This document shows, in pieces, positions 1 through 9,522 of a stretch of DNA of 64,000 nt. Made by a program: the position numbers and the translations under genes. The number at the start of each line of letters is the position of its first letter. The first letter of the stretch is position 1. Source of the stretch: Aliiglaciecola sp. 3_MG-2023 (GTDB lineage: Bacteria; Pseudomonadota; Gammaproteobacteria; Enterobacterales; Alteromonadaceae); assembly GCF_030548205.1 (NCBI RefSeq), contig NZ_JAUORV010000004.1, positions 124,001 through 188,000 on the forward strand, given 5' to 3'. Under the pieces are notes generated by a model, which was not told where the DNA came from, searched no databases, and saw nothing but the letters and a program-made list of their open reading frames with translations.

Positions 1-479
1 TTAGTTTCGCTCAAGCACGAGCCTGCGCTGAAGCTGGCGTTTTCTTAATTTCTCCTTTTGTAGGCCGAATTCTAGATTGGTACAAAGCGAGTACAGGTAA
101 AGATAGCTACCCAGCCAATGAAGATCCTGGGGTAGTTTCTGTCAGTAATATTTATCAATACTATAAAGAACACGGATATAAAACCGTAGTTATGGGAGCA
201 AGTTTCCGTAATACCGGTGAAATCATTGAGCTAGCAGGCTGTGATAGATTAACCATCAGCCCAAACCTTTTAGAAGAACTTTCACAAACTGAAGGCGGTT
301 TGGAAACCAAATTAATTGATAAAGGTGCAACTAAAACAGCTGGCGAAAAACTGACTGAAAGTCAATTTAGATGGGAACATAACCAAGATGCGATGGCGAC
401 AGAGAAACTTGCTGAAGGTATTCGTAACTTTGCCAAAGATCAAGACAAACTAGAAGTAATGTTGAAAGACCTTTTGTAA
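1..479 (+). CDS. tal: Transaldolase, C-terminal part (5' truncated by window edge)
   Basis: The reading frame is open from base 3, before any start codon, so the gene begins outside the window. The visible part carries the class I transaldolase signature [13 protein letters not shown] (about residues 17-29 of the fragment), the segment [18 protein letters not shown] and a typical lysine-rich C-terminal helix. The enzyme moves a dihydroxyacetone unit between sedoheptulose-7-phosphate and glyceraldehyde-3-phosphate in the cytoplasmic non-oxidative pentose phosphate pathway. The Schiff-base lysine lies upstream of the window. pgi follows 117 bases downstream in the same direction, so the pair may be co-transcribed. 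Confidence 0.95.
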   Translation, partial: SFAQARACAEAGVFLISPFVGRILDWYKASTGKDSYPANEDPGVVSVSNIYQYYKEHGYKTVVMGASFRNTGEIIELAGCDRLTISPNLLEELSQTEGGLETKLIDKGATKTAGEKLTESQFRWEHNQDAMATEKLAEGIRNFAKDQDKLEVMLKDLL

Positions 480-596
480 ATGGATTTAACCTAGCCTCTG
501 AAAACATGGCTATTTAGTTACCAGGTTTTCTTGGCAGGAATTAAAATCATCCAATACAACAATCTTTAATCGCCTTTAAAAGAAGAGAATTGATAA

Positions 597-2243
597 ATGT
601 CTTTAGTAAATCAAAGTGAACAATGGAAAACCCTTGAGCAATTAGCTAGCGGTATCGCTGATCAGCATATGCGTGATTGGTTTGCAGCAGATGAGTCAAG
701 AGCATCTAAGTACTCCTTGGAAAGCTGTGGGATCAAGTTAGACTATTCCAAAAACTTAATAAACCAAGAAATACTGCAGGCCCTTTATAGTTTAGCAGAT
801 AGCCAACAAGTAGCTGAAAAGCGCGATGCTATGTTCGCTGGCAACATTGTTAATCACACGGAAAAAAGAGCGGTATTACATACTGCTTTACGCAACTTTT
901 CCGGTGAACCCGTGTTGGTTGATGGCGAAGATGTTATGCCAGAGGTTTTAGCCACACAAGATAAAATTAAAGACTTTGTTCATTCGATTCATTCTGGCGA
1001 GCACCTTGGTTACACAGGCAAAACAATCAAACATATTGTGGCTATTGGTATTGGTGGCTCATTCTTAGGTCCTAAAATTATGTCAGAGGCGTTAAAGCCA
1101 TACTGGCACAAAGGTATTTCAGTACACTACGTGGCTAATGTGGATGGTTGTCATATCCAAGATGTGTTAGCTGATCTTGATCATACCGATACCTTAGTAG
1201 TCATGTCTTCGAAGTCTTTCACTACCCAAGAAACTCTGCAAAACACGCTGACTGCAAAACAATGGTTTCTTGACCAAGGTGGTAGTCAGAAGGATATTGC
1301 TAAGCATTTCGTGGCCGTTTCATCTAACGTCAATGCGGCTGTCGAATTTGGCATGGACGAAAATAATATTTTCCCTATGTGGGATTGGGTTGGCGGCCGC
1401 TATTCATTATGGTCAGCCATAGGTTTACCGATTGCGTTAACCATTGGATACCAAAATTACCGTGAGTTACTCGAAGGCGCTTACCAAATGGATTGCCATT
1501 TCAAAGAAGCGCCAGCAGAGCAAAACCTCCCCATGTTATTAGGCCTACTTGGCGTTTGGTACACCAATTTCCACGCTGCGCAAAGTCATGTTCTACTGCC
1601 TTATTATCATTATCTACGTGGTTTTCCAGCTTATGTCCAACAGTTGGATATGGAAAGTAATGGCAAGAGCGTAGCGGGTTTAAATGAACAAATTGACTAT
1701 GCAACAGGACCCGTTATTTGGGGAAGTGAGGGTACCAATGGTCAACACTCGTTTCATCAATTAATTCATCAAGGAAAAGTACTGATCCCTGCTGATTTTA
1801 TGTTCCCGTTGAAAGTAAACAATCAAGATGACACTCACCACGCAATGCTAGCCTCTAATTGTTTTGGGCAGACCCAAGCACTGATGCAAGGTAAAACCTA
1901 TGAAGAGTGCTACGCTGATTTAGAGGGTGCTAATTTAGATGAAGAAACTCGTCAGTCTTTAGCCACCCATAAAACCATGCCCGGTAACAAACCAAGTAAT
2001 ACCTTATTATTTGATCAACTAGATCCTAAGACGCTAGGGGCCTTAGTTTGTATGTATGAACACAAAGTGTTTGTGCAAGGCGCGATTTGGGGTGTGAACT
2101 CATTTGATCAATGGGGTGTTGAGCTTGGAAAAGTTTTAGGTAACCAAGTGTTAGACAAATTGGTTAATAGCGATGCACAATTGGATTTTGACAGTTCTAC
2201 TAATCAACTGATTTCCGCGTTTAGAGCTGCCAATAACAATTAG
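597..2243 (+). CDS. pgi: Glucose-6-phosphate isomerase
   Basis: The 548-residue product matches the length of bacterial Pgi. It interconverts glucose-6-phosphate and fructose-6-phosphate in the cytoplasm (glycolysis/gluconeogenesis). Visible motifs are the sugar-phosphate-binding [17 protein letters not shown], the signature [13 protein letters not shown], the catalytic loop [18 protein letters not shown] and the C-terminal signature [11 protein letters not shown]. The ATG at 597 is preceded by AGAAGAG at a suitable distance. It lies downstream of transaldolase, linking the pentose phosphate pathway to glycolysis, and an 11-bp hairpin follows it. Confidence 0.98.
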   Translation: MSLVNQSEQWKTLEQLASGIADQHMRDWFAADESRASKYSLESCGIKLDYSKNLINQEILQALYSLADSQQVAEKRDAMFAGNIVNHTEKRAVLHTALRNFSGEPVLVDGEDVMPEVLATQDKIKDFVHSIHSGEHLGYTGKTIKHIVAIGIGGSFLGPKIMSEALKPYWHKGISVHYVANVDGCHIQDVLADLDHTDTLVVMSSKSFTTQETLQNTLTAKQWFLDQGGSQKDIAKHFVAVSSNVNAAVEFGMDENNIFPMWDWVGGRYSLWSAIGLPIALTIGYQNYRELLEGAYQMDCHFKEAPAEQNLPMLLGLLGVWYTNFHAAQSHVLLPYYHYLRGFPAYVQQLDMESNGKSVAGLNEQIDYATGPVIWGSEGTNGQHSFHQLIHQGKVLIPADFMFPLKVNNQDDTHHAMLASNCFGQTQALMQGKTYEECYADLEGANLDEETRQSLATHKTMPGNKPSNTLLFDQLDPKTLGALVCMYEHKVFVQGAIWGVNSFDQWGVELGKVLGNQVLDKLVNSDAQLDFDSSTNQLISAFRAANNN

Positions 2244-2261
2244 TTTTTTTCCTCTATAAGT

Positions 2262-2297
2262 AGGATTTGCTGTTGCTTAGTGCACGCAGCAAATCCT
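2262..2297 (+). terminator. Hairpin after pgi, probable terminator
   Basis: AGGATTTGCTG (2262-2272) pairs perfectly with CAGCAAATCCT (2287-2297) over 11 bp with a 14-nt loop, about 20 bases after the pgi stop. The T tract is short (TTT within the 3' arm and flank), so efficiency is uncertain. Confidence 0.55.
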
Positions 2298-2528
2298 TTC
2301 CCACCTCGTTCCTTAGTTTGCATGAAAACCCTGCAACTTGTTCACTTTAAAGGCAAAAACCACTTTTTTGTCATCAAAAGTTCATGTTTTATTAACAAAA
2401 ACTAAAACTAATAGTTTTATTTTGGTAGCGCCTGTGATAAAAAATTACTCGGTTAGGAAACTAAAGCAGGAAATCTTGGTTGACTAACTAGCCTTATTTG
2501 CGCCAAAAACAATAAATGGAGACGTAAA

Positions 2529-2699
2529 GTGGATACAAAAAAATTAATGTCAATGATTGACAACGAATCCCGCCCATCAAAAACTAAAAGCAAAAAGCGT
2601 AAGTGGAGAGAAATAGAAGCGATTCAAGATCGCTATAAACTGAGAAAAGAACTCGAAGATATGGACATGTCTTTAGAAGCAGAATTAGCTAACCTATAA
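2529..2699 (+). CDS. DUF3545 family small basic protein
   Basis: This is a 56-residue protein starting with GTG at 2529. GGAG at 2518-2521 sits 7 bases upstream and decides the start; later in-frame ATGs (2547, 2553) lack such a site. The core TKSKKRKWREIEAIQDRY, followed by an RKELEDMD helix, is what I recognise as the DUF3545 family of gammaproteobacterial small proteins. It is rich in lysine, arginine and glutamate with no membrane segment, and is predicted helical. Function is unknown. It has its own transcription unit, closed by a strong terminator just after the stop. Confidence 0.82.
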   Translation: MDTKKLMSMIDNESRPSKTKSKKRKWREIEAIQDRYKLRKELEDMDMSLEAELANL

Positions 2700-2709
2700 A
2701 CGATAAATC

Positions 2710-2736
2710 AAAGCCCCACATTGTGGGGCTTTTTTT
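2710..2736 (+). terminator. Rho-independent terminator after the DUF3545 gene
   Basis: The stem AAAGCCCCACA/TGTGGGGCTTT with a single-base loop is followed by a run of T. It begins 11 bases after the stop codon. The stem is A/T symmetric, so it could also stop minus-strand transcripts coming out of ung, which ends at 2750. Confidence 0.88.
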
Positions 2737-2749
2737 ATCACTATAGATT

Positions 2750-3412
2750 TTAGTCAATCTGCCAATTTATTGGAGATTGTCTTTGGCTAGTCAGTATTTT
2801 ATTGGTCTGGGAGAAGTGTTTACATCCTAGAAAGCCTCGATGTGCTGACAACGGCGATGGATGCGGTGCCCTAAGTATGTGGTGGCGATTTTGGTCTACC
2901 AATTGCCCCTTCTTTTGACTATGGCTGCCCCACAGTAAAAAGACTAGCCCCTGACGGTGTTGGTTTAATTGACTGATCACATTATCGCTGAATATTTCCC
3001 AGCCAATTTTTGCATGGGAGTGGGCTTTGCCCTGCTCTACAGTTAATACCGTATTGAGCAATAACACACCTTGTTTCGCCCATTGAGTCAAATTGCCATG
3101 GGCCGGTATTGTAAAGCCTTCAATATCCTCAGCCAGTTCTTTGAATATATTTCTCAATGATGGCGGGATTTTAACGGTTGATTCTACCGAAAAACTTAAA
3201 CCATGAGCTTGTCCCGGGCCGTGGTATGGATCTTGACCTAAGACGACAACCTTAACATCCGTAAAGGGAGTCATTTTAAAGGCGTTGAAGACAAACTCAT
3301 CTGGCGGATAAATTATTTTACCCGCGCCACGTTCACTGGCAATAAACTGTTCTATGTTTTGGAAATAAGGCTGTTTTTTCTCAGCCTCAATAATTTCTTT
3401 CCAAGTTAGCAT
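2750..3412 (-). CDS. ung: Uracil-DNA glycosylase
   Basis: The 220-residue family-1 UDG removes uracil from DNA to start base excision repair. Motif A GQDPYHG holds the catalytic Asp61. Further on are [17 protein letters not shown] (the uracil-pocket Asn region) and the C-terminal [17 protein letters not shown] with the catalytic His. The start ATG abuts the TAA stop of thrC with no spacer (TAAATG), implying translational coupling. ung is therefore the last gene of the thr operon in this organism, an unusual place for a repair gene. Confidence 0.97.
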   Translation of the reverse strand: MLTWKEIIEAEKKQPYFQNIEQFIASERGAGKIIYPPDEFVFNAFKMTPFTDVKVVVLGQDPYHGPGQAHGLSFSVESTVKIPPSLRNIFKELAEDIEGFTIPAHGNLTQWAKQGVLLLNTVLTVEQGKAHSHAKIGWEIFSDNVISQLNQHRQGLVFLLWGSHSQKKGQLVDQNRHHILRAPHPSPLSAHRGFLGCKHFSQTNKILTSQRQSPINWQID

Positions 3413-4699
3413 TTACGCTTGTAGAGTCTTGAATAAATGAGCCTTTAATTGCTCATAATCATTAGCCAAGTCTACCGAGAAGCTCTCTTTACCAGCACAG
3501 TCAGCCAAAGGTTGAGGCAAACTAATAGGCTGCCCCAGTACATTCTCAACACTTTCTCTGAATTTCGCTGGGTGAGCAGTACCTAAGAAAATACCGGTTT
3601 CACCTGGCTCAATAAAACGTGTTAACGATTTATAAGCGATTGCGGCATGGGGCTCACTCACATAACCAAGTTGAGCCAATTGTTTCATAGCAACCTGAGT
3701 GTAATCTTCATCTACCGCATCACCCTGCAACATTTCTTTGTCAATTAAACCACGTTCGATTAGGGCTTCGATTCTTGGCCAGTTGTTTGGTTGGCTCACG
3801 TCCATAGCATTGGATAAAGTAGCAACTGTCGCTTTTGGATCCCAGTCACCGGTTTTCAGGTAACGAGGAACCGTATCATTAGAGTTAGTCGCCGCAATAA
3901 AACGTTTGATAGGTAGACCCATCACTTTAGCAATCATCCCTGCGGTTAGGTTACCAAAGTTTCCGCTTGGTACAGAAATCACGACGTTTTCACGCTCTTC
4001 TTCTGACAACTGAGAAATCGCTTCAAAGTAATAACAAACCTGGGCTAGCAAACGACTGATGTTAATTGAATTAGCCGAGTTTAAGTGCAAGCCTTGACGC
4101 ACTTCAATATCATCAAAGGAAGATTTGACTAATTGTTGGCAAGCATCAAAGTCGTCTTCAATGGCAACAGTGTGGATATTGTCGCCAAGTGTTGTGAACA
4201 GCTTTTCCTGTAGCAGACTAATTTTGCCTTTAGGATACAAAATCACCACATTAATATTGTCTAATCCATGAAATGCATGGGCAACAGCCGCACCAGTATC
4301 TCCTGAGGTCGCGGTAAGGATAGTAATAGGCTCACCTTTTGCGATGACAGACAAGACTTGCGCCATAAAGCGGCCACCAAAGTCTTTAAACGCCAATGTT
4401 GGCCCATGGAACAATTCAAGACTGTAGATACCGTCAGTCACTTTTGCCAAGGGAGCTTCGAAAGCAAACGCTTTTTCGACAATACCTTGAATTTCAGCTT
4501 TGGAAAGCTCATCGCCAATTAACTTTGACAATATTTCCACTGAACGGGGAACGAATGGCATATCCAAGATTGCTTGGATATTTTCGAACTTAGGAAATTC
4601 CTTTGGAAAATATAGCCCTTGGTTTTTACCTAAGCCTTTTTTTACCGCTTCAGCGAAACTAACTTGATCGCTGTCATCTTTTAAATTAAACAATTCCAC
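3413..4699 (-). CDS. thrC: Threonine synthase
   Basis: The 428-residue PLP enzyme converts O-phosphohomoserine to threonine and phosphate, the last step of threonine synthesis. The PLP Schiff-base lysine is K105 in the motif TLAFKDFGGRF. The phosphate-binding loop ATSGDTGAAVAHAF and the motif SVPSGNFGNLTAGMIAK are clear. Length fits the E. coli-type enzyme. It is third in thrA-thrB-thrC-ung, 48 bases after thrB. A single long transcript under thrL attenuation is expected. Confidence 0.98.
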   Translation of the reverse strand: MELFNLKDDSDQVSFAEAVKKGLGKNQGLYFPKEFPKFENIQAILDMPFVPRSVEILSKLIGDELSKAEIQGIVEKAFAFEAPLAKVTDGIYSLELFHGPTLAFKDFGGRFMAQVLSVIAKGEPITILTATSGDTGAAVAHAFHGLDNINVVILYPKGKISLLQEKLFTTLGDNIHTVAIEDDFDACQQLVKSSFDDIEVRQGLHLNSANSINISRLLAQVCYYFEAISQLSEEERENVVISVPSGNFGNLTAGMIAKVMGLPIKRFIAATNSNDTVPRYLKTGDWDPKATVATLSNAMDVSQPNNWPRIEALIERGLIDKEMLQGDAVDEDYTQVAMKQLAQLGYVSEPHAAIAYKSLTRFIEPGETGIFLGTAHPAKFRESVENVLGQPISLPQPLADCAGKESFSVDLANDYEQLKAHLFKTLQA

Positions 4700-4747
4700 T
4701 TAATTACTACCTTTATTTTATCGGTTTACCAGCGTCTTAGGGCTGGT

Positions 4748-5695
4748 TTATGAGACCACCGCACCTTGCGTATCAATCTGGCAAATATGACTAAAACCCG
4801 TGTCATTCTGAATATAATTTTCAGATAACCAATTTTGAATACCTTGTGCTTTCTCTAAATTATTACAAACTGCAAATACAGTTGGGCCCGAGCCAGAAAT
4901 ACCGAAGGCTAAGCCACCATTGTTCATTACATAATCTCTGCTTTCATCAAATTTGGGTAACAAAGACTTACGATAAGGTTCTGCCAACACATCCTTCATC
5001 ACTGCAGCGGCTAAAGCTTCGTCTTTTCGATAACTTGCATCCACAAACACGGCCAGCTGCTGACCAAAGGTGATAGTCTGCGCCATGGGGATTTGCTTGG
5101 GCAAAATGTCCCTCGCTGCAGCCGTTGAAACACTGATCCCTGAATAACAAGCTACCCAATACCAATTTTCAAAAATCGGTAACGACAACGCTATTTTGTC
5201 TGACTGGCTATTCATCAAAGTTAAACCGCCCACAAAACAAGGTGCTACATTGTCGTAATGCACACTTCCGCTAATTTGTCCTTCCAATTCACCCATCATC
5301 AATAGTAACTCGTTTGCTTCGAAAGGTTCATCAAAAAACTGATTTAAACCGTGCAACGCAGCGACTATCGAACTGGCACTTGAACCTAGGCCACTGCCAA
5401 TGGGTAAGTTTTTGTGTAATACCATTGCCACTTCCGCACTTGGCAATTCACGTTCATGCAATTTTTTAGTGAATAAAGTGTAGCAGTGAAAAACAATATT
5501 TGATTGTGGATCTGCAGGCAATTTATCCGCAAAGCGTCCTTCAACTTTTAGACTAAAGGTATCCGCAGCGCTAACCTCCACTTGATCGCCCAAAGGACTT
5601 CCATCAATAGGGGTTAATGCTGCACCTAGTAAGTCGAAACCTAGACTAACATTGCCAATTGATGCAGGCGCGTAAGCTGTCATGCTTTTATTCAT
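4748..5695 (-). CDS. thrB: Homoserine kinase
   Basis: This 315-residue GHMP-family kinase phosphorylates homoserine with ATP. The ATP-binding GHMP loop is LPIGSGLGSSASSIVAAL at about residues 95-112. The N-terminal YAPASIGNVSLGFDLLGAA and the C-terminal GISGSGPTVFAV motif are family hallmarks. The ATG is separated from the thrA stop by only three bases, indicating tight coupling. Confidence 0.98.
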   Translation of the reverse strand: MNKSMTAYAPASIGNVSLGFDLLGAALTPIDGSPLGDQVEVSAADTFSLKVEGRFADKLPADPQSNIVFHCYTLFTKKLHERELPSAEVAMVLHKNLPIGSGLGSSASSIVAALHGLNQFFDEPFEANELLLMMGELEGQISGSVHYDNVAPCFVGGLTLMNSQSDKIALSLPIFENWYWVACYSGISVSTAAARDILPKQIPMAQTITFGQQLAVFVDASYRKDEALAAAVMKDVLAEPYRKSLLPKFDESRDYVMNNGGLAFGISGSGPTVFAVCNNLEKAQGIQNWLSENYIQNDTGFSHICQIDTQGAVVS

Positions 5696-5698
5696 CGT

Positions 5699-8161
5699 TT
5701 AGATATCCTGTTTCCATGGCATAGTACGAAGTACATCAGCAAACACACCAGCGGCGGTAACTGTTGCGCCGGCGCCATAACCGCGAATAACATAGGGAAT
5801 AGGCTGGTAATAATGACTATGAATCGCTAAGGCATTTTCCCCTTCTTTAATTGTATATAAAGGGTGGGTGTTATCGACGGCTTTTAACGCAACTTTACAT
5901 TGGCCTTTTTCAATTGAGCCAACATAACGTAAAACTTGTCCTTTGCTTTTGGCTTCTTCAACCAGTTTTAAATAGTGGCCATCCAAGCTAGGTAGGTTAG
6001 CCATAAAGTCATCGATACTGCCACTGGCATCAAAAGAGTCTGGAAGTACGGATTCTATTTCAATATCGCTTAGTTCTAACTCTAGATCTGACTCGCGAGC
6101 CATGATTAAGAGTTTTCGCGCCACATCCATACCCGATAAATCATCCCGAGGGTCAGGTTCGGTGAAGCCATTTTGCTTGGCTATTTGAGTGGCCTCTGAC
6201 AATGTATGGCCTTCATCTAACTTACCAAATACAAACGATAAAGAACCCGATAAAATACCTTCAAAGCGTTTTAATTCGTCACCTGCGTAAATCAACTTTT
6301 GCAAGTTATCGATTACCGGCAATCCAGCACCAACAGTTGTTTCATATAAAAACTGGCGATTTGTTTCCTGAGCCATAGAACGCAGTTTTTTGTAGTAGGC
6401 AATATCGCGAGTGTTGGCTTTTTTGTTAGGGGTCACAACATGGAAACCAGCAGACATAAAGTCGGCATATTGACCGGCAATATTTTCGTTACTCGTACAG
6501 TCCACAATAACTGGGTTAATCAGACTGTTTTGCTTAACAAATTCATTCAAATTTTCAACCGATAAGGTTTTGTCTGAGTTATCTAAATCAGTTTGCCACT
6601 CCCCTTGCAGATCAATGCCACCAGCTTGCAACAACAATTTACGACTATTGGCTACGCCGTAGACTTTTAAGCTAATACCACGCTCAAACAAAGGTTGTTG
6701 TTGGCGAGCCATTTGTTGCAATAGTTCTTTCCCTACGTTGCCGCACCCCACAAGGAAAATATCAATGGAGTGGGTATTCGAGAAAAAATTCTGATGTACA
6801 ACCTTCACTGCTTCTTTTGCACGGTGACTCTCAATTACCGTCGAAATTGAGCGCTCAGATGAGCCTTGAGCAATAGCGACATTGTTGACTCTTGCTTGAG
6901 CCAATGAACTGAAGAACTTGGCTGCTAAGCCCTTTGAATGACGCATACCATCTCCAACTAAAGTGACAATTGCTAATTCATGGCGAACTTCGATGGGATC
7001 TAGTAAGTTGTTCGCTAATTCCAACGCAAACGCATCTTCTAACAGATTTTGAGCTTTTTCAGCATCTTTGCTGTGAATACAAAAGCTAATGCTGTATTCA
7101 GAAGATGACTGGGTAATTAAGCTGATAGAGATATTCGCATTCGACATGACTTCAAACACACGACTGGCCATGCCAACCATACCTTTCATACCTGGGCCAG
7201 CGACATTAAACATAGTCATATCATCAAGATGAGATATCCCTTTAACACTGGTCCAAATTTCACTCGAGTCTTTACCGATTAATGTCCCAGGAGCAGCGGG
7301 GTTTAAGGTATTGCGAATCAAACAAGGAATATGGTGTTGGGCGATTGGGCCAATGGTTTTCGGGTGCAGAACTTTGGCTCCAAAATAAGAAAGCTCCATG
7401 GCTTCTTGATAAGTAAGTTTATCGAGTAACACGGCACCATCTACTTGGTTGGGATCGGCATTGTAAACCCCGTCCACGTCTGTCCAAATTTCACAACACT
7501 CCGCATCTAAGCAGGCGGCAAGGATAGCTGCGGAATAATCAGAACCATTGCGACCAAGGGTCACTTTTTCGCCTTCAGCGTTAACTGCAACAAAGCCCGG
7601 CATAATCAATATTTCAGATTTATCATAAACAAAGTCTGAAAAGCGCGCTTTGCTCACTGCAACATCAGCAATGCTATCTAAATACTCACCTTCAGCAACA
7701 ATATAATTAACAGGGTCAATAATGTGATTTTTTTGGCCAAGTGCGTTTAATATTTCACTAAAAATATTCACACTAACATATTCGCCCATACTTAAAATTT
7801 TAGCGGTAATTTGGTCTGGGGCACAACGAAGTAACTGAATGCCATCTAAATGCTGTTTCAACTCAACTAAAATAGTGTCAATAAAGCTGCTTAAACGGGC
7901 TTTACGAAAAGCGGGTAATTGGTTAGCGAGATCGCTAGCAATACCATTTAACGTCATTTCTAGTTTGGCATACAATTCGCCAAAATCGCTCCCTGCACTT
8001 GCTTGTTCACATAACAAGGATAATGCGTTGGTCACTCCCTTAGGAGCCGATAAAACCACTGCTGCACCGTTTTCTTCATGGCTAGCTAAGCTTATGTCTT
8101 TGACCGACAAATAACGTTTAGCATCAGCCATAGAAGAGCCACCAAATTTCAACACCTTCAT
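5699..8161 (-). CDS. thrA: Bifunctional aspartokinase I / homoserine dehydrogenase I
   Basis: The 820-residue fusion catalyses the first and third steps from aspartate towards threonine and methionine. The N-terminal aspartokinase domain begins [13 protein letters not shown] and includes [12 protein letters not shown]. Two ACT-type regulatory regions (about 315-460) include [18 protein letters not shown]. The NAD(P)-binding homoserine dehydrogenase domain starts near residue 465 with [15 protein letters not shown], and the C-terminus carries [20 protein letters not shown]. The architecture matches E. coli ThrA/MetL. Expression is probably set by the upstream thrL attenuator and a MetJ box in the promoter. 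Confidence 0.98.
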   Translation of the reverse strand: MKVLKFGGSSMADAKRYLSVKDISLASHEENGAAVVLSAPKGVTNALSLLCEQASAGSDFGELYAKLEMTLNGIASDLANQLPAFRKARLSSFIDTILVELKQHLDGIQLLRCAPDQITAKILSMGEYVSVNIFSEILNALGQKNHIIDPVNYIVAEGEYLDSIADVAVSKARFSDFVYDKSEILIMPGFVAVNAEGEKVTLGRNGSDYSAAILAACLDAECCEIWTDVDGVYNADPNQVDGAVLLDKLTYQEAMELSYFGAKVLHPKTIGPIAQHHIPCLIRNTLNPAAPGTLIGKDSSEIWTSVKGISHLDDMTMFNVAGPGMKGMVGMASRVFEVMSNANISISLITQSSSEYSISFCIHSKDAEKAQNLLEDAFALELANNLLDPIEVRHELAIVTLVGDGMRHSKGLAAKFFSSLAQARVNNVAIAQGSSERSISTVIESHRAKEAVKVVHQNFFSNTHSIDIFLVGCGNVGKELLQQMARQQQPLFERGISLKVYGVANSRKLLLQAGGIDLQGEWQTDLDNSDKTLSVENLNEFVKQNSLINPVIVDCTSNENIAGQYADFMSAGFHVVTPNKKANTRDIAYYKKLRSMAQETNRQFLYETTVGAGLPVIDNLQKLIYAGDELKRFEGILSGSLSFVFGKLDEGHTLSEATQIAKQNGFTEPDPRDDLSGMDVARKLLIMARESDLELELSDIEIESVLPDSFDASGSIDDFMANLPSLDGHYLKLVEEAKSKGQVLRYVGSIEKGQCKVALKAVDNTHPLYTIKEGENALAIHSHYYQPIPYVIRGYGAGATVTAAGVFADVLRTMPWKQDI

Positions 8162-8295
8162 TTATTGCTCCTGTTTACTTCTGTTCCGCTGCTTGAGATT
8201 GCATTCTAATTTTATACTTCAGCCTTTCCCTCACACTGCGGCAATATAATTGCGCTCAGTGACAAAAGTAGGCAAATAATTTTGCTATAAATAAC

Positions 8296-8324
8296 AAAAA
8301 GCCCGCTTGAGTCGCGGGCTTTTT
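8296..8324 (-). promoter_or_regulatory. Threonine operon attenuator (terminator of the leader transcript)
   Basis: On the minus strand an 11-bp stem (AAAAAGCCCGC/GCGGGCTTTTT, 7-nt loop) with a U tract lies between the thrL stop and thrA, about 135 bases before the thrA start. The loop and inner arm on the minus strand, GCGACTCAA, can instead pair with TTGGTCGC in the 3' end of thrL (plus-strand positions 8349-8356), with one bulged base. That gives an antiterminator when the ribosome stalls at Ile/Thr codons. The pairing is read by eye, not folded. Confidence 0.85.
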
Positions 8325-8341
8325 TTAAATTTCTTTAAGCA

Positions 8342-8410
8342 CTAGCCAGCGACCAACTCGTTTGAGGTGGTAATCATAATCATGCCGATGGTGCTTATTA
8401 TTATTTTCAT
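8342..8410 (-). CDS. thrL: Threonine operon leader peptide
   Basis: A 22-residue open frame, MKIIISTIGMIMITTSNELV plus AG, ends ten bases or so before the attenuator hairpin. Six of 22 codons are Ile and three are Thr (positions 3-5, 8, 11, 13 and 7, 14, 15), the control amino acids of the E. coli thr attenuator. The position, composition and following terminator identify it despite its small size. There is no strong Shine-Dalgarno sequence, only TTGAG at a short distance. Confidence 0.85.
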   Translation of the reverse strand: MKIIISTIGMIMITTSNELVAG

Positions 8411-8424
8411 GTGGCTCAATTTGC

Positions 8425-8453
8425 CGTATAGACGTCTATATGTCAACCGTCAA
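8425..8453 (-). promoter_or_regulatory. Putative thr operon promoter overlapped by a MetJ operator
   Basis: On the minus strand TTGACG (8448-8453), a 17-base spacer and TATACG (8425-8430) form a sigma70-like promoter. The spacer region holds the perfect 14-bp palindrome TATAGACGTCTATA (8427-8440), whose centre AGACGTCT is the exact consensus met box for MetJ. The adjacent 8-mers on each side match the met box at 5 of 8 positions, giving three tandem boxes. One concern is that the implied transcript start lies only about 8 bases before thrL, so the true promoter could be further upstream. Confidence 0.55.
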
Positions 8454-8716
8454 AGGGCGATTTGTTGGTGATTTATGCCGATCTATTTACTCTAAGGTAG
8501 AATTAAACGGATTGAACCGACTATAAACAACACTTCCGGGTTAAATAACCACCCAAAAACCAACTTTGCCCCATAACTGACTTGTTTATTGTGCAAACAC
8601 TGGATTCAATTCAATTCGATAGAATGTGTTACTGGCTTTATAAGCCTGAAAATGGCCCTTCGACCATTATAGAGTCATTGAGAGAAGATAGTTAAGATAA
8701 TCAATTTCACCTAATA

Positions 8717-8761
8717 TTGATGTGAATCATATATTTGCAGCTATTTTGTCGCTAGTATAAC
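8717..8761 (+). promoter_or_regulatory. FNR/EtrA-type box and promoter for the universal stress gene
   Basis: TTGATGTGAATCAT (8717-8730) matches the FNR consensus TTGAT-N4-ATCAA at 9 of 10 specified positions. A -10-like TATAAC follows at 8756-8761. A start near 8765-8768 would place the box centre at about -41.5 to -44.5, the class II activator position. The rest of the 8454-8803 gap, including GGCTT-TAT-AAGCC at 8633-8645, shows nothing else I can assign. Confidence 0.55.
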
Positions 8762-8803
8762 AACTAACAAATAGTTCATATTGATAATGATTAAGGAGCA
8801 ATT

Positions 8804-9214
8804 ATGTATAAAACAATTTTGTGTGCAATAGAGGCATCAGCAGAAGGGAAACAAGTTCTGGCCAAAGCAGCTGAAATGGCAGAGCTTTATGGCAGCAAAT
8901 TAATTGTTATGCATGTTTTACCATACAAATTATTGCCTAAGGATTATCAGAAAGAATTAAAAGACGAAATATCGCCAAAGATTGAAGAGTTATGCGCTGA
9001 TTTCAACGTTCCTAAAAAGAATCGCATTATCAAGGTGGGTAAACCTTATGAATTGATATGCAATGAAGCCATTAAGAGAAAGGCTGATTTAATCATGTTA
9101 GGAACACATTCTAAAAAAGGGATTCAAGCGTTAATAGGTTCAACTGCTAATGGGGTTGCTAACTATGCTGACTGCGATGTGTCATTAGTGAGAATCGCAA
9201 AACCCGCTCATTAG
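8804..9214 (+). CDS. Universal stress protein, UspA family
   Basis: The 136-residue single-domain Usp begins MYKTILCAIEASAEGKQVL, the usual first strand and helix. It has the C-terminal ATP-binding pattern G-T-H-x4-G-x8-G-S-T (LGTHSKKGIQALIGSTANG) ending in DVSLVRIAKP. AGGAG at 8794-8798 sets the start. These cytoplasmic proteins accumulate under starvation, anoxia or other stress. The FNR-like site upstream suggests low-oxygen induction. It is monocistronic, with a near-perfect inverted repeat after the stop. Confidence 0.93.
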   Translation: MYKTILCAIEASAEGKQVLAKAAEMAELYGSKLIVMHVLPYKLLPKDYQKELKDEISPKIEELCADFNVPKKNRIIKVGKPYELICNEAIKRKADLIMLGTHSKKGIQALIGSTANGVANYADCDVSLVRIAKPAH

Positions 9215-9235
9215 GCACAGAAATAAATGCAATCA

Positions 9236-9265
9236 TTTGTTACCTACAAATTTGTGGGTAACAAA
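9236..9265. repeat. 30-base near-perfect inverted repeat after the usp gene
   Basis: TTTGTTACCTACAAA (9236-9250) is followed immediately by TTTGTGGGTAACAAA (9251-9265), complementary over 15 bp with one G.U pair. It starts 21 bases after the usp stop and lacks a T tract. It may stabilise the usp mRNA 3' end or act as a weak terminator. The remaining sequence to 9522 shows no gene or clear signal. Confidence 0.5.
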
Positions 9266-9522
9266 TAGTATGCTGGGTAAAACAATGGCAATCGATAATC
9301 ATCTTTGCTCTAACCGAAGCTGATATTTGTTTAAGAAAAGCGTTTAGCTAAATCTAAAACTTACTTAGTATTTTCTCCTATCCCATAACAATTCAGTTAT
9401 AAAACCCACTGTCGTAATTTAATGATAAGCCACTAGGGTCACTTAATTGTAGCTTTGGTATTCAATGGCTTATTAAATCAAATACGATTGTGTTGCTTTT
9501 TTGATCCTAACCAAAGGCTTAT

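Noticed and set aside
2404-2418. AAAACTA-A-TAGTTTT palindrome upstream of the DUF3545 gene
   Set aside because: Short, AT-rich dyads like this are common by chance in AT-rich intergenic DNA; no promoter or regulator could be tied to it.
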